Position numbers and translations under genes: made by a program
Shown: positions 29,851 through 39,270 of the stretch, in pieces
Layout: the number at the start of each line of letters is the position of its first letter
How positions within the stretch are numbered: position 1 is the first letter of the stretch
The notes under the pieces: generated by a model
What the model was told of the DNA's origin: nothing
Database searches by the model: none
What the model saw: the letters and a program-made list of their open reading frames with translations, nothing else
Source of the DNA: Citrobacter sp. JGM124
GTDB taxonomy: Bacteria; Pseudomonadota; Gammaproteobacteria; Enterobacterales; Enterobacteriaceae
Reading direction: 5' to 3'
Length of the DNA stretch: 64,000 nucleotides
Assembly (NCBI RefSeq): GCF_018257795.1
Contig: NZ_JAERJD010000002.1
Span: 406,236 to 470,235 of the forward strand

Positions 29851-30816
29851 TTAGAATAAATTTGATAAATCCGTACTATAGGCTTTATTCACCTTGTCAC
29901 TCATCGACTTTAACTGTTGGATCATACCCGTCAGTTTTTTGGCATAATCCGGGTCAGTCGCGTAACCGGCTTTTTGCAAGGCATGAGCCCCCTGCTCTGC
30001 CGATGCCGCATTGGTCACAGCGCTATAACGAGGGTTACGAGTCAAGACATTAACGTAATCGGAAAGCGCTTCGAGGTATGAGTTATAAACCCGGAAACGG
30101 GCTTTGGTTTTCTTCGCCTCACCATTTTCAAATTCTGTCGTCGTAATCTCCGTCACCTTCCCACGCCACTCCCCTGAGGCTTTCACCCCGAAGATATTAA
30201 AGCTTGGTGCACCTTGCTCGGTACGAATCTGACGCTGGCCCCAACCGGACTCCAGCGCGGCTTGTGCCAGAATCAGGTGGTGGGGAATACCGCTGGCCTC
30301 ACTGGCCAATTTCGCCGGTAGTGAAAGCTGTGCCAGAAAGTCCCGGCTAGTGCCGCTGAGTGGCATATCATTACCCGGCGGGCGCGGTACAGCCTGACGG
30401 ACAATCTGCGCCAGCGCTTGTGACTGATAGTTACTCACCTTTTGCGGCTCGAAACGCTGGGGGATCTGTTGTTCCATTTCGGTGCCCGGGGTACTATCAC
30501 CAGCACTGTCACCGGAACTGTCTGACATTTGCTTCACCAGAAGATCCGCAAAGCCCAACCCTTTTTCACTGAGCTGCTGGGCTATTTGCTGATCGTACAT
30601 ACTGGTGTACATGCGTGTTGATTCACTACTGAATAATCCCTCTTTGGGCAGCGCATCACGCATACTTTTCAGCATCATCTGCACAAACATCCCCTCAACC
30701 TGCCTGGCAACCTCTTTCAGGTTCCCCTGGGGATCCTGGCCCGCCTGGTTTTTTAAGCGATTAAGTGCAGTGGCATCAAACGCCGCCCCTGTCATCAGCC
30801 CGGTATCATTTAGCAT
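29851..30816 (-). CDS. flgJ: FlgJ rod cap and peptidoglycan hydrolase
   Basis: Bifunctional periplasmic protein: the N-terminal half caps the growing rod, the C-terminal half is a beta-N-acetylglucosaminidase that opens the murein layer. 321 aa from ATG 30816, which overlaps the flgI stop by one base; the frame extends upstream to 30846 without support. RQVEGMFVQMMLKSMRDALPK lies near residue 40; the catalytic Glu is in LAQAALESGWGQRQI and the domain ends AVTNAASAEQGAHALQ. Confidence 0.95.
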   Translation of the reverse strand: MLNDTGLMTGAAFDATALNRLKNQAGQDPQGNLKEVARQVEGMFVQMMLKSMRDALPKEGLFSSESTRMYTSMYDQQIAQQLSEKGLGFADLLVKQMSDSSGDSAGDSTPGTEMEQQIPQRFEPQKVSNYQSQALAQIVRQAVPRPPGNDMPLSGTSRDFLAQLSLPAKLASEASGIPHHLILAQAALESGWGQRQIRTEQGAPSFNIFGVKASGEWRGKVTEITTTEFENGEAKKTKARFRVYNSYLEALSDYVNVLTRNPRYSAVTNAASAEQGAHALQKAGYATDPDYAKKLTGMIQQLKSMSDKVNKAYSTDLSNLF

Positions 30817-31913
30817 CAGATAATTTCCAGTTTCGCCCGCAGGCAACCCGCATTTTGCATCGACTGTAGAATCGACATCAGATCGATGGGTGTTGCCCCT
30901 AACGCATTCAACGCCCTGATAACGTTATTCAGGTTCGCACTGGCATTGACTCGCTGGACAGAACCACCGTTCTGACGCACATCAATTTGGGTTTGGGGGG
31001 TGACTACCGTCTGTCCACCACCGAATGGCGTGTTCGGCTGGCTGACCACATCCTGACGATTCACCGTCACCGACAGATTACCTTGTGCCACCGCACAGGT
31101 ATCGAGGGTCACTTCACGGTTCATCACAACGGAACCGGTACGAGAGTTGATAATCACACGGGCATCCTGAATCGGCATATTCACTTGTAGATTCTGAATA
31201 TCCGCCAGGAAACGCACCTGGGAACTCCCCCCACTCGGGACGCGAATTTGAATTGTTCGGCTGTCCAGGGCCGTCGCACTGCCATAACCCCGGGCCTGAT
31301 TAATGGTGTCAGTTATCTGTTGTGCTAGGGTGAAATCATCCGTGTTTAACTGCAGATTCAGGGTATTATCGCGACCAAAGGAGCTCTGTAGCTCGCGTTC
31401 AATAATCGCCCCACCGGTGATACGTCCCCCATTGAGTTGGTTAACCTGGACGCTGCTTCCCCCAGCGGATGCCCCGGCACCGCCGACCAGCACATTACCC
31501 TGGGCCAGGGCATAAACCTGGCTGTCCACCCCTTTCAATGGGGTCATCAGTAAGGTTCCCCCGCGCAGGCTCTTGGCATTTCCCAGGGACGAGACCACAA
31601 CATCAATATTTTGTCCCGAACGTGCAAAAGCAGGGTATTTTGCTGTCACCATCACCGCGGCCACATTTTTTAGCTGCATGTTGGTGCCGGTGGGTACAGT
31701 GATGCCCAGCTGAGAGAGCATGTTATTCAAGCTCTGGGTGGTAAAAGGTGTCTGCGTTGTCTGGTCACCCGTGCCATCCAGCCCGACCACCAAACCATAG
31801 CCAATCAGGGCATTATCACGAACCCCTTGCACCGTGGTAAGGTCGCGGATTCTGTCGGCTAACGCACAAGAGGCCAGCAATAAGAGCATGAGTCCGAGCA
31901 GATATTTAACCAT
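30816..31913 (-). CDS. flgI: Flagellar P-ring protein FlgI
   Basis: Forms the periplasmic P ring around the rod. The ATG at 31913, with AGGA five bases upstream, gives 365 aa, exactly E. coli length. Signal peptide [19 protein letters not shown]; mature start [12 protein letters not shown]. Conserved [14 protein letters not shown] and NNMLSQLGI. An in-frame GTG at 31925 is less likely. Follows flgH by 12 nt. Confidence 0.96.
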   Translation of the reverse strand: MVKYLLGLMLLLLASCALADRIRDLTTVQGVRDNALIGYGLVVGLDGTGDQTTQTPFTTQSLNNMLSQLGITVPTGTNMQLKNVAAVMVTAKYPAFARSGQNIDVVVSSLGNAKSLRGGTLLMTPLKGVDSQVYALAQGNVLVGGAGASAGGSSVQVNQLNGGRITGGAIIERELQSSFGRDNTLNLQLNTDDFTLAQQITDTINQARGYGSATALDSRTIQIRVPSGGSSQVRFLADIQNLQVNMPIQDARVIINSRTGSVVMNREVTLDTCAVAQGNLSVTVNRQDVVSQPNTPFGGGQTVVTPQTQIDVRQNGGSVQRVNASANLNNVIRALNALGATPIDLMSILQSMQNAGCLRAKLEII

Positions 31914-31925
31914 GGAGATCCTCAC

Positions 31926-32618
31926 TTACATCGGTGATACATTAAGGAAGAAACGTTGCAGCCAGCCCATATTCTGAGCCTCATTGATATATCCGTTACC
32001 GACATATTCAATGCGTGCATCCGCAACTTGGGTAGAAGCGACGGTATTACTGCCGCTGATGGTGCGTGGGTTAACTACCCCAGAGAAACGAATAAATTCC
32101 GTTCCCTGGTTGATGGCAATTTGCTTTTCACCAACCACATGTAAATTACCGTTCGCCAGCACCTGGTCTACTGTGACAGTCAGTGTGCCACTGAAGGTAT
32201 TACTGGCATTGGCCCCACCTTTACCATTGAATGTATTCCCCCCGGAGACATCCACGTCGGCACGCTCATTGCCAAACAGTCCCGAAAGATAACGAGGGGT
32301 GGTATCAAAACCAAAATTCGTTTTACCATCGCGGCTGGCATTCGCTGAAGAGCTCTTACTGGCACTGACATTTTCTTGTAGCTGAATCGTCAACGTATCG
32401 CCAATGTTACGTGGGCGACGGTCTTCAAATAGCGGCTGATATCCATAGTTGACGGGCTGCGCACTCTGGAAGATGGAGCCGTTCACTATCGGGGCGGGTC
32501 CCGGGGCAGGTTGTGCAGTGGTCGCGCCTTCAACCAGTGGTTTTTGGGGAATAAAAGCACAGCCACCCACGAGCAGCAGACTCAATATTGCGGGACGTAA
32601 CACCATCGTGTTTTGCAT
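31926..32618 (-). CDS. flgH: Flagellar L-ring lipoprotein FlgH
   Basis: Outer-membrane L-ring subunit. Lipobox LLLVGGC gives the lipidated Cys at residue 20 when counting from ATG 32618; an alternative ATG lies three codons upstream at 32627. The mature part ([49 protein letters not shown]) is close to E. coli FlgH. About 230 aa. Confidence 0.95.
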   Translation of the reverse strand: MQNTMVLRPAILSLLLVGGCAFIPQKPLVEGATTAQPAPGPAPIVNGSIFQSAQPVNYGYQPLFEDRRPRNIGDTLTIQLQENVSASKSSSANASRDGKTNFGFDTTPRYLSGLFGNERADVDVSGGNTFNGKGGANASNTFSGTLTVTVDQVLANGNLHVVGEKQIAINQGTEFIRFSGVVNPRTISGSNTVASTQVADARIEYVGNGYINEAQNMGWLQRFFLNVSPM

Positions 32619-32671
32619 TACTCTCATCTTCAGGTCACGGCAGCCAGGGCAAATTCACCCTGGCTAACAGC

Positions 32672-33454
32672 TTATAGTTGTGCCAGTTTTTGCAGCATTT
32701 GGTCAGTGGTGGAGACCGCCTTGCTGTTAATTTCATAAGCACGCTGTACTTGGATCATGTTCACCAGTTCCTCTGCTACGTTGACATTAGACGTTTCAAC
32801 ATAGCCCTGATACAACAACCCTGAGCCATTTAAACCCGGCGTAGTATCATTCGGTGCACCCGAGGATTGGGTTTCCACATATAAGTTCTCACCGACACTT
32901 TCAAGCCCGGCATCGTTGACGAAAGTCGTCAGGTTCAGCTGGCCAATCTGCACCGGCAATGTCTGACCTGGCACTGTCGCACTCACGATACCATCCCGTG
33001 CAATGGTCAGTTTCAACGCATTCGCAGGCACAGTGATCGCGGGCTGAACCTGAAAACCGCTGGACGTCACTAACTGACCATTTTGATCCATCTGGAATGA
33101 ACCATCCCGGGTATAGGCCGCAGTGCCATCGGGCATCATAATCTGAAAGAAGCCCTGCCCTTTAATGGCAACATCTTTGCTGTTATTGGTTTGTGACAAA
33201 TTACCGGGGCTATGCAGACGCTCGGTCGCCACTGGACGAACACCGGTGCCTATCTGCAGGCCGGATGGCAAGGTGGTCTGCTCAGAAGACTGCGCCCCTG
33301 GCTGACGTACCGTTTGATAAAGCAAATCTTCAAACACGGCACGTTGACGTTTAAAACCATTGGTGGAAACGTTTGCCAGGTTGTTGGCAATCACATCCAT
33401 ATTGGTTTGCTGTGCATCAAGCCCTGTTTTGGCAATCCACAAAGAACTGATCAT
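32672..33454 (-). CDS. flgG: Flagellar distal rod protein FlgG
   Basis: 260 aa, same as E. coli. Begins [20 protein letters not shown] with the rod signature [15 protein letters not shown] and ends [20 protein letters not shown] plus a short tail. Lies between flgF and flgH. Confidence 0.97.
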   Translation of the reverse strand: MISSLWIAKTGLDAQQTNMDVIANNLANVSTNGFKRQRAVFEDLLYQTVRQPGAQSSEQTTLPSGLQIGTGVRPVATERLHSPGNLSQTNNSKDVAIKGQGFFQIMMPDGTAAYTRDGSFQMDQNGQLVTSSGFQVQPAITVPANALKLTIARDGIVSATVPGQTLPVQIGQLNLTTFVNDAGLESVGENLYVETQSSGAPNDTTPGLNGSGLLYQGYVETSNVNVAEELVNMIQVQRAYEINSKAVSTTDQMLQKLAQL

Positions 33455-33481
33455 AGTAATCCTGTATTAGTTAGCCTGATG

Positions 33482-34237
33482 TCAGGTCACAGACAATAAC
33501 GTATTGGCACGCTGGGCGTTTTCATCCACCCCAGAGATGATTTTCATCTGCATCTCAAAGCGCCGGGCATTGGCTATCATATCGGTCATGGCTTCCGCGG
33601 GTTTCACGTTGCTCCCTTCCAGCACACCAGAAAGCACGCGTACCGTTTCATCCATTGGCAATACGGCACCACGAGTCGCCTGGGTTGTCTGATTCGGCCG
33701 GAATAACCCATCATCCCCACGAACCACTTCCTGGGCACTGGCACTGACAAGTTTCAGCCGGCCCACAGGACCTACTGTTTCCGGGCCATCACCGGCATTC
33801 AGTACCGAGAGGGTTCCATCCGCAGCAACTGTCACCGCAGCACCTTCTGGTACGGCAATAGGGCCTCCATCGCCCATCACCAGCCGGCCAGCGATGGTTA
33901 GCTGCCCGCCGGGACTGACTTGAATATTACCGTTGCGGGTATAAGCCTCCTGGCCATTCTGTCCCTGCACCACCAGCCAGCCATCCTGCTGTACCGCCAC
34001 ATCAAGCGCACGCGAGGTATAGTCAAGCTGTCCTGGTGTCATGTCCGCTCCAGGCGTTGAGGCAACTACCAGCGTTCGTGTCGGTAATGACTGCCCCTCC
34101 ACAGGTACCGCACGCAATGCATTGAGCTGCGCGCGAAACCCAGGGGTAGAAGCATTCGCTAAATTACTGGCTGTCACAGCCTGTTGATTGAGGGTTTGGC
34201 TTGCCGCCCCCATGGCTGTATAGATAGCGTGATCCAT
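33482..34237 (-). CDS. flgF: Flagellar proximal rod protein FlgF
   Basis: 251 aa (E. coli 251). N-terminal MDHAIYTAMGAASQTLNQQA and rod signature ASNLANASTPGFRAQL; C-terminal GSNVKPAEAMTDMIANARRFE. 20 nt after flgE. Confidence 0.96.
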   Translation of the reverse strand: MDHAIYTAMGAASQTLNQQAVTASNLANASTPGFRAQLNALRAVPVEGQSLPTRTLVVASTPGADMTPGQLDYTSRALDVAVQQDGWLVVQGQNGQEAYTRNGNIQVSPGGQLTIAGRLVMGDGGPIAVPEGAAVTVAADGTLSVLNAGDGPETVGPVGRLKLVSASAQEVVRGDDGLFRPNQTTQATRGAVLPMDETVRVLSGVLEGSNVKPAEAMTDMIANARRFEMQMKIISGVDENAQRANTLLSVT

Positions 34238-34257
34238 TGAGACTCCCCGTCAGAACC

Positions 34258-35469
34258 TTAGCGTAAGTTAACCAGGTTGTTGAGGATCTGATCCTGCGTT
34301 TTGATAGTCTGAGCATTAGACTGGTAGTTACGCTGGGCAACGATCATATTGACCAGCTCTTTGCTCAGATCAACGTTGGACGCTTCCAGTGCACCACTGG
34401 TCAGTAAACCAAAGTTGCCGCTACCTGCAGTGCCCAATAACGAGGTTCCTGAAGCACGTGTTTCCGCCCAGACATTATCCCCTTTGGACTCCAGACCACC
34501 CGGGTTTGCAAAGTTGGTCAGAACAATCTGCCCCAGTAACTGGCTCTGTTCGTTGGAGTACTGCCCCACTAACGAACCGTCATTATTAATGTGATAAGAG
34601 ACAAGGTCGCCCGGCTTGTAGCCATTCTGACTCGCCCCCAGCACGTAGTTATCACCGGTGTTTTGCTGCATTGAATTTCTGAAATCCAGGGTGAAGGTTG
34701 CTGCATTAGCACCATCCGTAACGCCCGTGGTGATGTTTCCAATGCTGCCGTCATCTTGCAGGTTACCGTTATTATCAAACTTAAGGGTTGTCGCCAGTTG
34801 CGGCTCGCTATTCGGTACACTGCTATCAAGGGCGTAAACATTCCAGCTATTAGCTGTTTTATCTTTAACAAAAAAGAGGTTCATATCATGCACGTTACCC
34901 TGACTGTCAAATACAGTAAGGGATGTCTTTTTGTTAAAGCTGTCAGTTTTCGTCGGATCAAACTTATCAATGTCTGGTATTTGGGACATGGAGTTAAGGT
35001 TAATCTGCATCTCTGCCGTTGTTGTCGAACGCGCTGGCATCAGGGTGTTCGGCACGGAGAGCGCAACAGGGTTCGCCCCCTGTTGAATCGTCGGTGGAAC
35101 CCCGGTGGCTGGGTAGCCAGTTAACTGTAAGCCTTGCATGTTAACAAGGTTACGGTTCTCATCGAGCTTGAACTGCCCGTTGCGACTGTAGAGTGCCTGC
35201 CCGGCACTGTCCATCAGACGGAAGAAACCATTCTGGCTAATGGCGACATCCAGGCCCCGGCCGGTATTGGTCGTTATGCCGTCATTAAAATCCTGCATGA
35301 CATCAGCAACTTTTACGCCCAGCCCTGTTTTTGAACCAGCAAACATATCGGAAAAAGCCACTGAACTGGACTTAAAACCATAGGTGGCGGAGTTGGCTAT
35401 GTTGTTACCAATCACATCGAGATTTGCGGCTGCAGCATTCAGGCCGCTTATCGCTTGAGAAAACGCCAT
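34258..35469 (-). CDS. flgE: Flagellar hook protein FlgE
   Basis: Subunit of the hook. 403 aa (E. coli 402). Starts MAFSQAISGLNAAAANLDVIG; rod/hook signature NNIANSATYGFKSS; the C-terminal domain ends NVDLSKELVNMIVAQRNYQ and LNNLVNLR. Follows flgD by 26 nt. Confidence 0.97.
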   Translation of the reverse strand: MAFSQAISGLNAAAANLDVIGNNIANSATYGFKSSSVAFSDMFAGSKTGLGVKVADVMQDFNDGITTNTGRGLDVAISQNGFFRLMDSAGQALYSRNGQFKLDENRNLVNMQGLQLTGYPATGVPPTIQQGANPVALSVPNTLMPARSTTTAEMQINLNSMSQIPDIDKFDPTKTDSFNKKTSLTVFDSQGNVHDMNLFFVKDKTANSWNVYALDSSVPNSEPQLATTLKFDNNGNLQDDGSIGNITTGVTDGANAATFTLDFRNSMQQNTGDNYVLGASQNGYKPGDLVSYHINNDGSLVGQYSNEQSQLLGQIVLTNFANPGGLESKGDNVWAETRASGTSLLGTAGSGNFGLLTSGALEASNVDLSKELVNMIVAQRNYQSNAQTIKTQDQILNNLVNLR

Positions 35470-35495
35470 GTCTTGCTCCTGCTAAAGTTAAAGGT

Positions 35496-36173
35496 TTAAA
35501 TAATCTGCCTGATTTGGTCTAGCGTGCTGTTACCGTAAGTCCCTAAATCTAATAGGACATTGCCGTCACTGCGAACCACACCATTGACCATGGCGAAGTT
35601 CAGTGGCTGTGCCACTAATTGGTTGCCACCATTGGTTGCATTGATAGAAACGGTATAAGCCCCGTCAGCTGCTGCAGAACCATCGTCCAGTGATCCATCC
35701 CAGTTAAAGGTATGGACCCCCGCACTGAGGCCGCCCAGTTCAATGGTGCGAACCACTTTTCCATCTTTATCATTAATCGTGGCTGTGACTTTATCTGCCG
35801 CCTGCACGAGATCCACACCGAAAGGCGTGGTTGTGCTTTTGCCCACCAGCACTTTGTCACCGGGTATCATCACCCCGTGACCAATCAGGCTACTGGCTTG
35901 AACTGACTGATTATTGTTTAGCTGGCCGGAGATAGCGCCAAGGGTGGTATTGAGTTTTTCAACGCCACTGACCGTACTGATTTGCGCCAGCTGGGTGGTC
36001 AGCTCGTTGTTCTGCATTGGATTGGTCGGGTCCTGGTTCTTTAACTGTGCAACAAGCAGGGTCAAAAAACTGCCTTGTAAATCGGCAGCATTATTTCCAA
36101 CCATACTGCTCGCGCCAGTCACATCTTGGGTACCGTTAGCCGCGGTATCATTGACCTTCACGGAAATAGACAT
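35496..36173 (-). CDS. flgD: Flagellar hook cap / basal-body assembly protein FlgD
   Basis: Scaffold cap for hook polymerisation. 225 aa (E. coli 231). N-terminal FLTLLVAQLKNQDPTNPMQNNELT is the family hallmark; the C-terminal half carries the FlgD Ig-like fold (GVHTFNWDGSLDDGS). Eleven nt after flgC. Confidence 0.96.
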   Translation of the reverse strand: MSISVKVNDTAANGTQDVTGASSMVGNNAADLQGSFLTLLVAQLKNQDPTNPMQNNELTTQLAQISTVSGVEKLNTTLGAISGQLNNNQSVQASSLIGHGVMIPGDKVLVGKSTTTPFGVDLVQAADKVTATINDKDGKVVRTIELGGLSAGVHTFNWDGSLDDGSAAADGAYTVSINATNGGNQLVAQPLNFAMVNGVVRSDGNVLLDLGTYGNSTLDQIRQII

Positions 36174-36184
36174 TTACGTATCCT

Positions 36185-36589
36185 TTATTGGCCCAGCGTC
36201 AGTGTTTTAAGCATCATGCTTTTGGCCGTGTTAAGCACTTCTACGTTGGCCTGATAGCTACGGGAAGCCGACATGCTGTTGACCATTTCACCGACCACAT
36301 CCACATTTGGCATACGCACATACCCATTCGCATCCGCCAATGGGTTACCCGGCTGGTAGATAAGCTTATCGGGGGCATTACTTTCCACCACCTGCGTCAC
36401 TTTAACCCCACCGGTGGCTGCACCTGGCGCACCATCAACCTGGAAAACCACCTGTTTTGCGCGATAAGGCTGACCATCAGGCCCCGTCGCACTGTCCGCG
36501 TTGGCGAGGTTACTCGCCGCCACGTTCAGACGTTTGGACTGTGCGGTCATGGCTGAAGCCGCAATATCAAAGACATTCAGTAAGGCCAT
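36185..36589 (-). CDS. flgC: Flagellar proximal rod protein FlgC
   Basis: 134 aa, as E. coli. [20 protein letters not shown] then [11 protein letters not shown] and C-terminal [21 protein letters not shown]. Three nt after flgB. Confidence 0.97.
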   Translation of the reverse strand: MALLNVFDIAASAMTAQSKRLNVAASNLANADSATGPDGQPYRAKQVVFQVDGAPGAATGGVKVTQVVESNAPDKLIYQPGNPLADANGYVRMPNVDVVGEMVNSMSASRSYQANVEVLNTAKSMMLKTLTLGQ

Positions 36590-36592
36590 GGG

Positions 36593-37006
36593 TTATCCTT
36601 GTTGCAGCACCGACATCATGCTTTTAATTTGCCCGCCGAGTACTGTCAGGTTAGATTGATAACCCACTGTATTATCTGCAAACTGTGTGCGCTCACGGTC
36701 CATGTCGACGGTATTACCGTCCAGTGCGGGCTGGTCAGGAATGCGGTAGAGAAGATCCAGCGCAGGAGACGAATGGGCTTGAGCAGGAATGTGGCCAACA
36801 GCCGTGGTTGTCAGAGCAAGACCGCCCCCTTCAACACGCCCCCGGGCTAATACTTTTTTCATCTCACTGGCAAAATCAATGTCACGCGCCTGGAATCCTG
36901 GCGTATCGGCATTAGCAATATTCCCGGCGAGAATTTCCTGACGCTGGGCACGCAAATTAAGCGCCTCTTGTTGGAATCTGAGTGCGGCGTCTAGTTTATC
37001 GAGCAT
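36593..37006 (-). CDS. flgB: Flagellar proximal rod protein FlgB
   Basis: 137 aa (E. coli 138). Starts [20 protein letters not shown] as in E. coli, so 37006 is preferred to the upstream in-frame codon at 37024. Rod signature [17 protein letters not shown]. First gene of the flgB-J operon, divergent from flgA; the 157-bp gap should carry FlhDC-dependent class 2 promoters. Confidence 0.96.
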   Translation of the reverse strand: MLDKLDAALRFQQEALNLRAQRQEILAGNIANADTPGFQARDIDFASEMKKVLARGRVEGGGLALTTTAVGHIPAQAHSSPALDLLYRIPDQPALDGNTVDMDRERTQFADNTVGYQSNLTVLGGQIKSMMSVLQQG

Positions 37007-37163
37007 TTTCCCTCCATTTTTCACAGAATAAGGAATATGCCAAAGCTTAAAGCGCCTGCCCCCTACACGATGGGAAGAATAGACGCAAAATACCCTGCTA
37101 TTTGTTGCATTGGCAAAATCAACTGCCCGGTAAAATCACTCTGTCGGAAAAAGGAGAATGATA

Positions 37164-37823
37164 ATGCGCTACCTGAAACTCGGGATTGTTTTTGCCACGA
37201 TGATGGTCAGCCAGATCAGTTTTTCAGCTGATCTTAATGCATTACTGCTACCTTATTTTCAGCAACGTTTAGCGGGTGTCAGTGATGACGTGCGTGTTGA
37301 GCTCAAAACGGACCCGGCCCATCTGCTGAGTTGTGCATCCCCTGAGTTTTCAACCCCTGGCAATAGCCGACTGTGGGGTTTAATGAGTGTGATGATGCGC
37401 TGTGGCAGTGAAAAACGTTTTATTCAGGTTCAGGTTACCGCCATGGGTCAGTATGTGGTCGCCACCCGTTCAATTTTGCGCGGCACGCCATTAGATATCG
37501 GGAGCATAACGTTAAACCGCGGGCGTCTCGATACATTACCTAACCAAACGATTACCCTCACAGAGCAAGCCGTTAACGGGGTGGCTCTGCGCGATATTAC
37601 GCCTGGCATGCCCTTAACCCGATCAATGATACGTCAGGCCTGGCGGGTGAAAGCAGGACAACAAGTTAGGGTTATTGCCAATGGTGATGGTTTCAGTGTC
37701 AATAGCGAAGGCCGGGCACTGAACAATGTTGCCGTGGGCCAGTATGGCCGTGTGCGCATGGATTCTGGACAGATTGTGAGCGGGAAAGTAGATACTGATG
37801 GGAATATTCTGATTAATCTGTAA
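37164..37823 (+). CDS. flgA: FlgA, P-ring assembly chaperone
   Basis: Periplasmic chaperone for P-ring formation. ATG 37164 is chosen over 37158 because AAGGAG lies seven bases before it and only one base before the other; this gives 219 aa, the E. coli length. Signal peptide to about residue 20 (FATMMVSQISFSA). Its SAF-domain-like C-terminus has RQAWRVKAGQQVRV and DGNILINL. Sequence is more diverged from E. coli than its neighbours, as usual for FlgA. Confidence 0.93.
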   Translation: MRYLKLGIVFATMMVSQISFSADLNALLLPYFQQRLAGVSDDVRVELKTDPAHLLSCASPEFSTPGNSRLWGLMSVMMRCGSEKRFIQVQVTAMGQYVVATRSILRGTPLDIGSITLNRGRLDTLPNQTITLTEQAVNGVALRDITPGMPLTRSMIRQAWRVKAGQQVRVIANGDGFSVNSEGRALNNVAVGQYGRVRMDSGQIVSGKVDTDGNILINL

Positions 37824-37829
37824 TCTTTT

Positions 37830-37856
37830 TAAAGATTACACAGCTGTTGCCGATAG
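37830..37856 (+). promoter_or_regulatory. Sigma-28 (FliA) promoter of flgMN
   Basis: TAAA-N15-GCCGATAG, a seven-of-eight -10 and perfect -35 match to the FliA consensus, seven bases after the flgA stop and 60 bp before flgM. It would let FliA drive its own anti-sigma factor, as in Salmonella. Confidence 0.9.
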
Positions 37857-37916
37857 TATTCCCAGTACAGATAATAACTGGCTATAAGCCGCAAGACCCT
37901 CGGTGAGGAAAATAGA

Positions 37917-38210
37917 ATGAGCATTGATCGTACATCTCCTTTAAATCCGGTCAGCACCGTACAACAGCGTGAAACCAATGATCACCCGACACTACAGAAC
38001 CGTCCGGGGAAGTCCACGTCAACAAACAGTACCCATGTGCAGATTAGCGATGCCCAGGCGAAGCTGATGCAACCCAGTGATAGTGATATTAATCTGGCCC
38101 GTGTGGAAGCCTTAAAAACAGCAATCCGTAATGGTGAAGTCAAGATGGACACCGGTAAGATTGCCGATGCGTTGTTGCAGGAAGCTCGTAATACACTGTC
38201 AGGTAAATAA
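37917..38210 (+). CDS. flgM: Anti-sigma-28 factor FlgM
   Basis: Binds FliA until the hook is finished, then is exported. 97 aa, same as E. coli. [19 protein letters not shown] at the N-terminus and the FliA-binding C-terminal half ([30 protein letters not shown]). GAGGAAAA provides the ribosome-binding site. Confidence 0.96.
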   Translation: MSIDRTSPLNPVSTVQQRETNDHPTLQNRPGKSTSTNSTHVQISDAQAKLMQPSDSDINLARVEALKTAIRNGEVKMDTGKIADALLQEARNTLSGK

Positions 38211-38212
38211 TC

Positions 38213-38638
38213 GTGACACGTCTGACAGAGATCCTGAACCAGATGGCTGGCGTACTGGATTCACTGGAAACGGTGATGAATGCAGAGCAGCAACAGCTTT
38301 GTGCAGGCCAAATTAATGGCAGCACACTGCAGCGAATTACCGAAGATAAAAGCTCGCTCCTGGCGACGCTCGACTATCTCGACACGTTACGCCAGAAGGA
38401 ACAAAAATCCCATGGCACGCTCCCCCCTGAGCAGGAAACAAGATGGCTGGCTATGGGGCAACAAATTAAACGACTCAGTAATATCAACCAACACAGTGGC
38501 TGGTTACTTGCATCCCAGCGAGAACATACTGAGCAGGCTCTGGCTATTCTCAAACCGCATCAGGCACCCCAGTTTTATGGTGCCGATGGCCAGGCCAAGT
38601 CGGGTGTCAATCACGGTAATAAAAAATTCCCCTACTGA
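38213..38638 (+). CDS. flgN: Flagellar export chaperone FlgN
   Basis: Cytoplasmic chaperone for FlgK and FlgL. 141 aa (E. coli 138), GTG start two bases after the flgM stop. Alpha-helical throughout: MTRLTEILNQMAGVLDSLET and ITEDKSSLLATLDYLDTLR. The two clients are encoded in this window under a matching sigma-28 promoter. Confidence 0.94.
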   Translation: MTRLTEILNQMAGVLDSLETVMNAEQQQLCAGQINGSTLQRITEDKSSLLATLDYLDTLRQKEQKSHGTLPPEQETRWLAMGQQIKRLSNINQHSGWLLASQREHTEQALAILKPHQAPQFYGADGQAKSGVNHGNKKFPY

Positions 38639-38696
38639 CTCTGCCTCGCCCTTATGGCGCTGGTCACAATCTGCGACCAGCCTCCGTTAACCTGGC

Positions 38697-39176
38697 TTAC
38701 AGTGCTTTAAGGATTTTTACCGTCTCTGCAATATCTATCTCATCTTCTGAAAAGATAAACTCGTGGTTCTGAAACGTGGTGACAGACAGTTTTTGCATGT
38801 TGCGCATTTCGCCAGGCTGATTTCCCTCTTTGGGGCGAATATTATTCATTAGCAACCCTACCGATAATACCGTATTTTCTTTGTCAATCCTGGCTTCAGC
38901 GGGAACCTCTTCGCTGTAAACCCGAAAGGATTTAATCGCGGTAATTTTAATCTGTTCACCTGCAATAAAAATATATTTACTGGCGGCTAGTACTTTAACC
39001 CCGAAGGCGGATAACCCTTTATTATTGGTGCCCGGTTCAAAAGTCACCGCCGCACCTTTCTTAACCAATTCAGGATTCGTCACTTTGATAATATGAAAAT
39101 AACGGTTGTTGCCTTCATCGTCTTTAATAAATCCGAACCCTTTATCTTCAAACCAGGTTGTGATTGTTCCATTCAT
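38697..39176 (-). CDS. Cold-shock-domain protein with extra C-terminal domain
   Basis: Residues 1-66 form a cold-shock (OB-fold) domain: GTITTWFEDKGFGFI contains RNP-1 (KGFGFI, 12-17), and RYFHI replaces the usual VFVHF of RNP-2. Residues about 67-159 are a second, unannotated domain (YIFIAGEQIKITAIKSFRVY, ENTVLSVGLLMNN) rich in beta-strand-like sequence. 159 aa, double the size of Csp proteins. Similar stand-alone genes occur in enterobacteria, function unknown. It sits between flgN and murJ, convergent with flgN, with no operon partner. Nucleic-acid binding is inferred from the domain. Confidence 0.82.
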   Translation of the reverse strand: MNGTITTWFEDKGFGFIKDDEGNNRYFHIIKVTNPELVKKGAAVTFEPGTNNKGLSAFGVKVLAASKYIFIAGEQIKITAIKSFRVYSEEVPAEARIDKENTVLSVGLLMNNIRPKEGNQPGEMRNMQKLSVTTFQNHEFIFSEDEIDIAETVKILKAL

Positions 39177-39270
39177 TGTGCTACCACCTAATTAACGCGC
39201 TTATTTATCTTTACTGTATATGAATCGTGGGCAAACACCGCCTGGTTATGCCCACCTGCTTTTCAGACTA

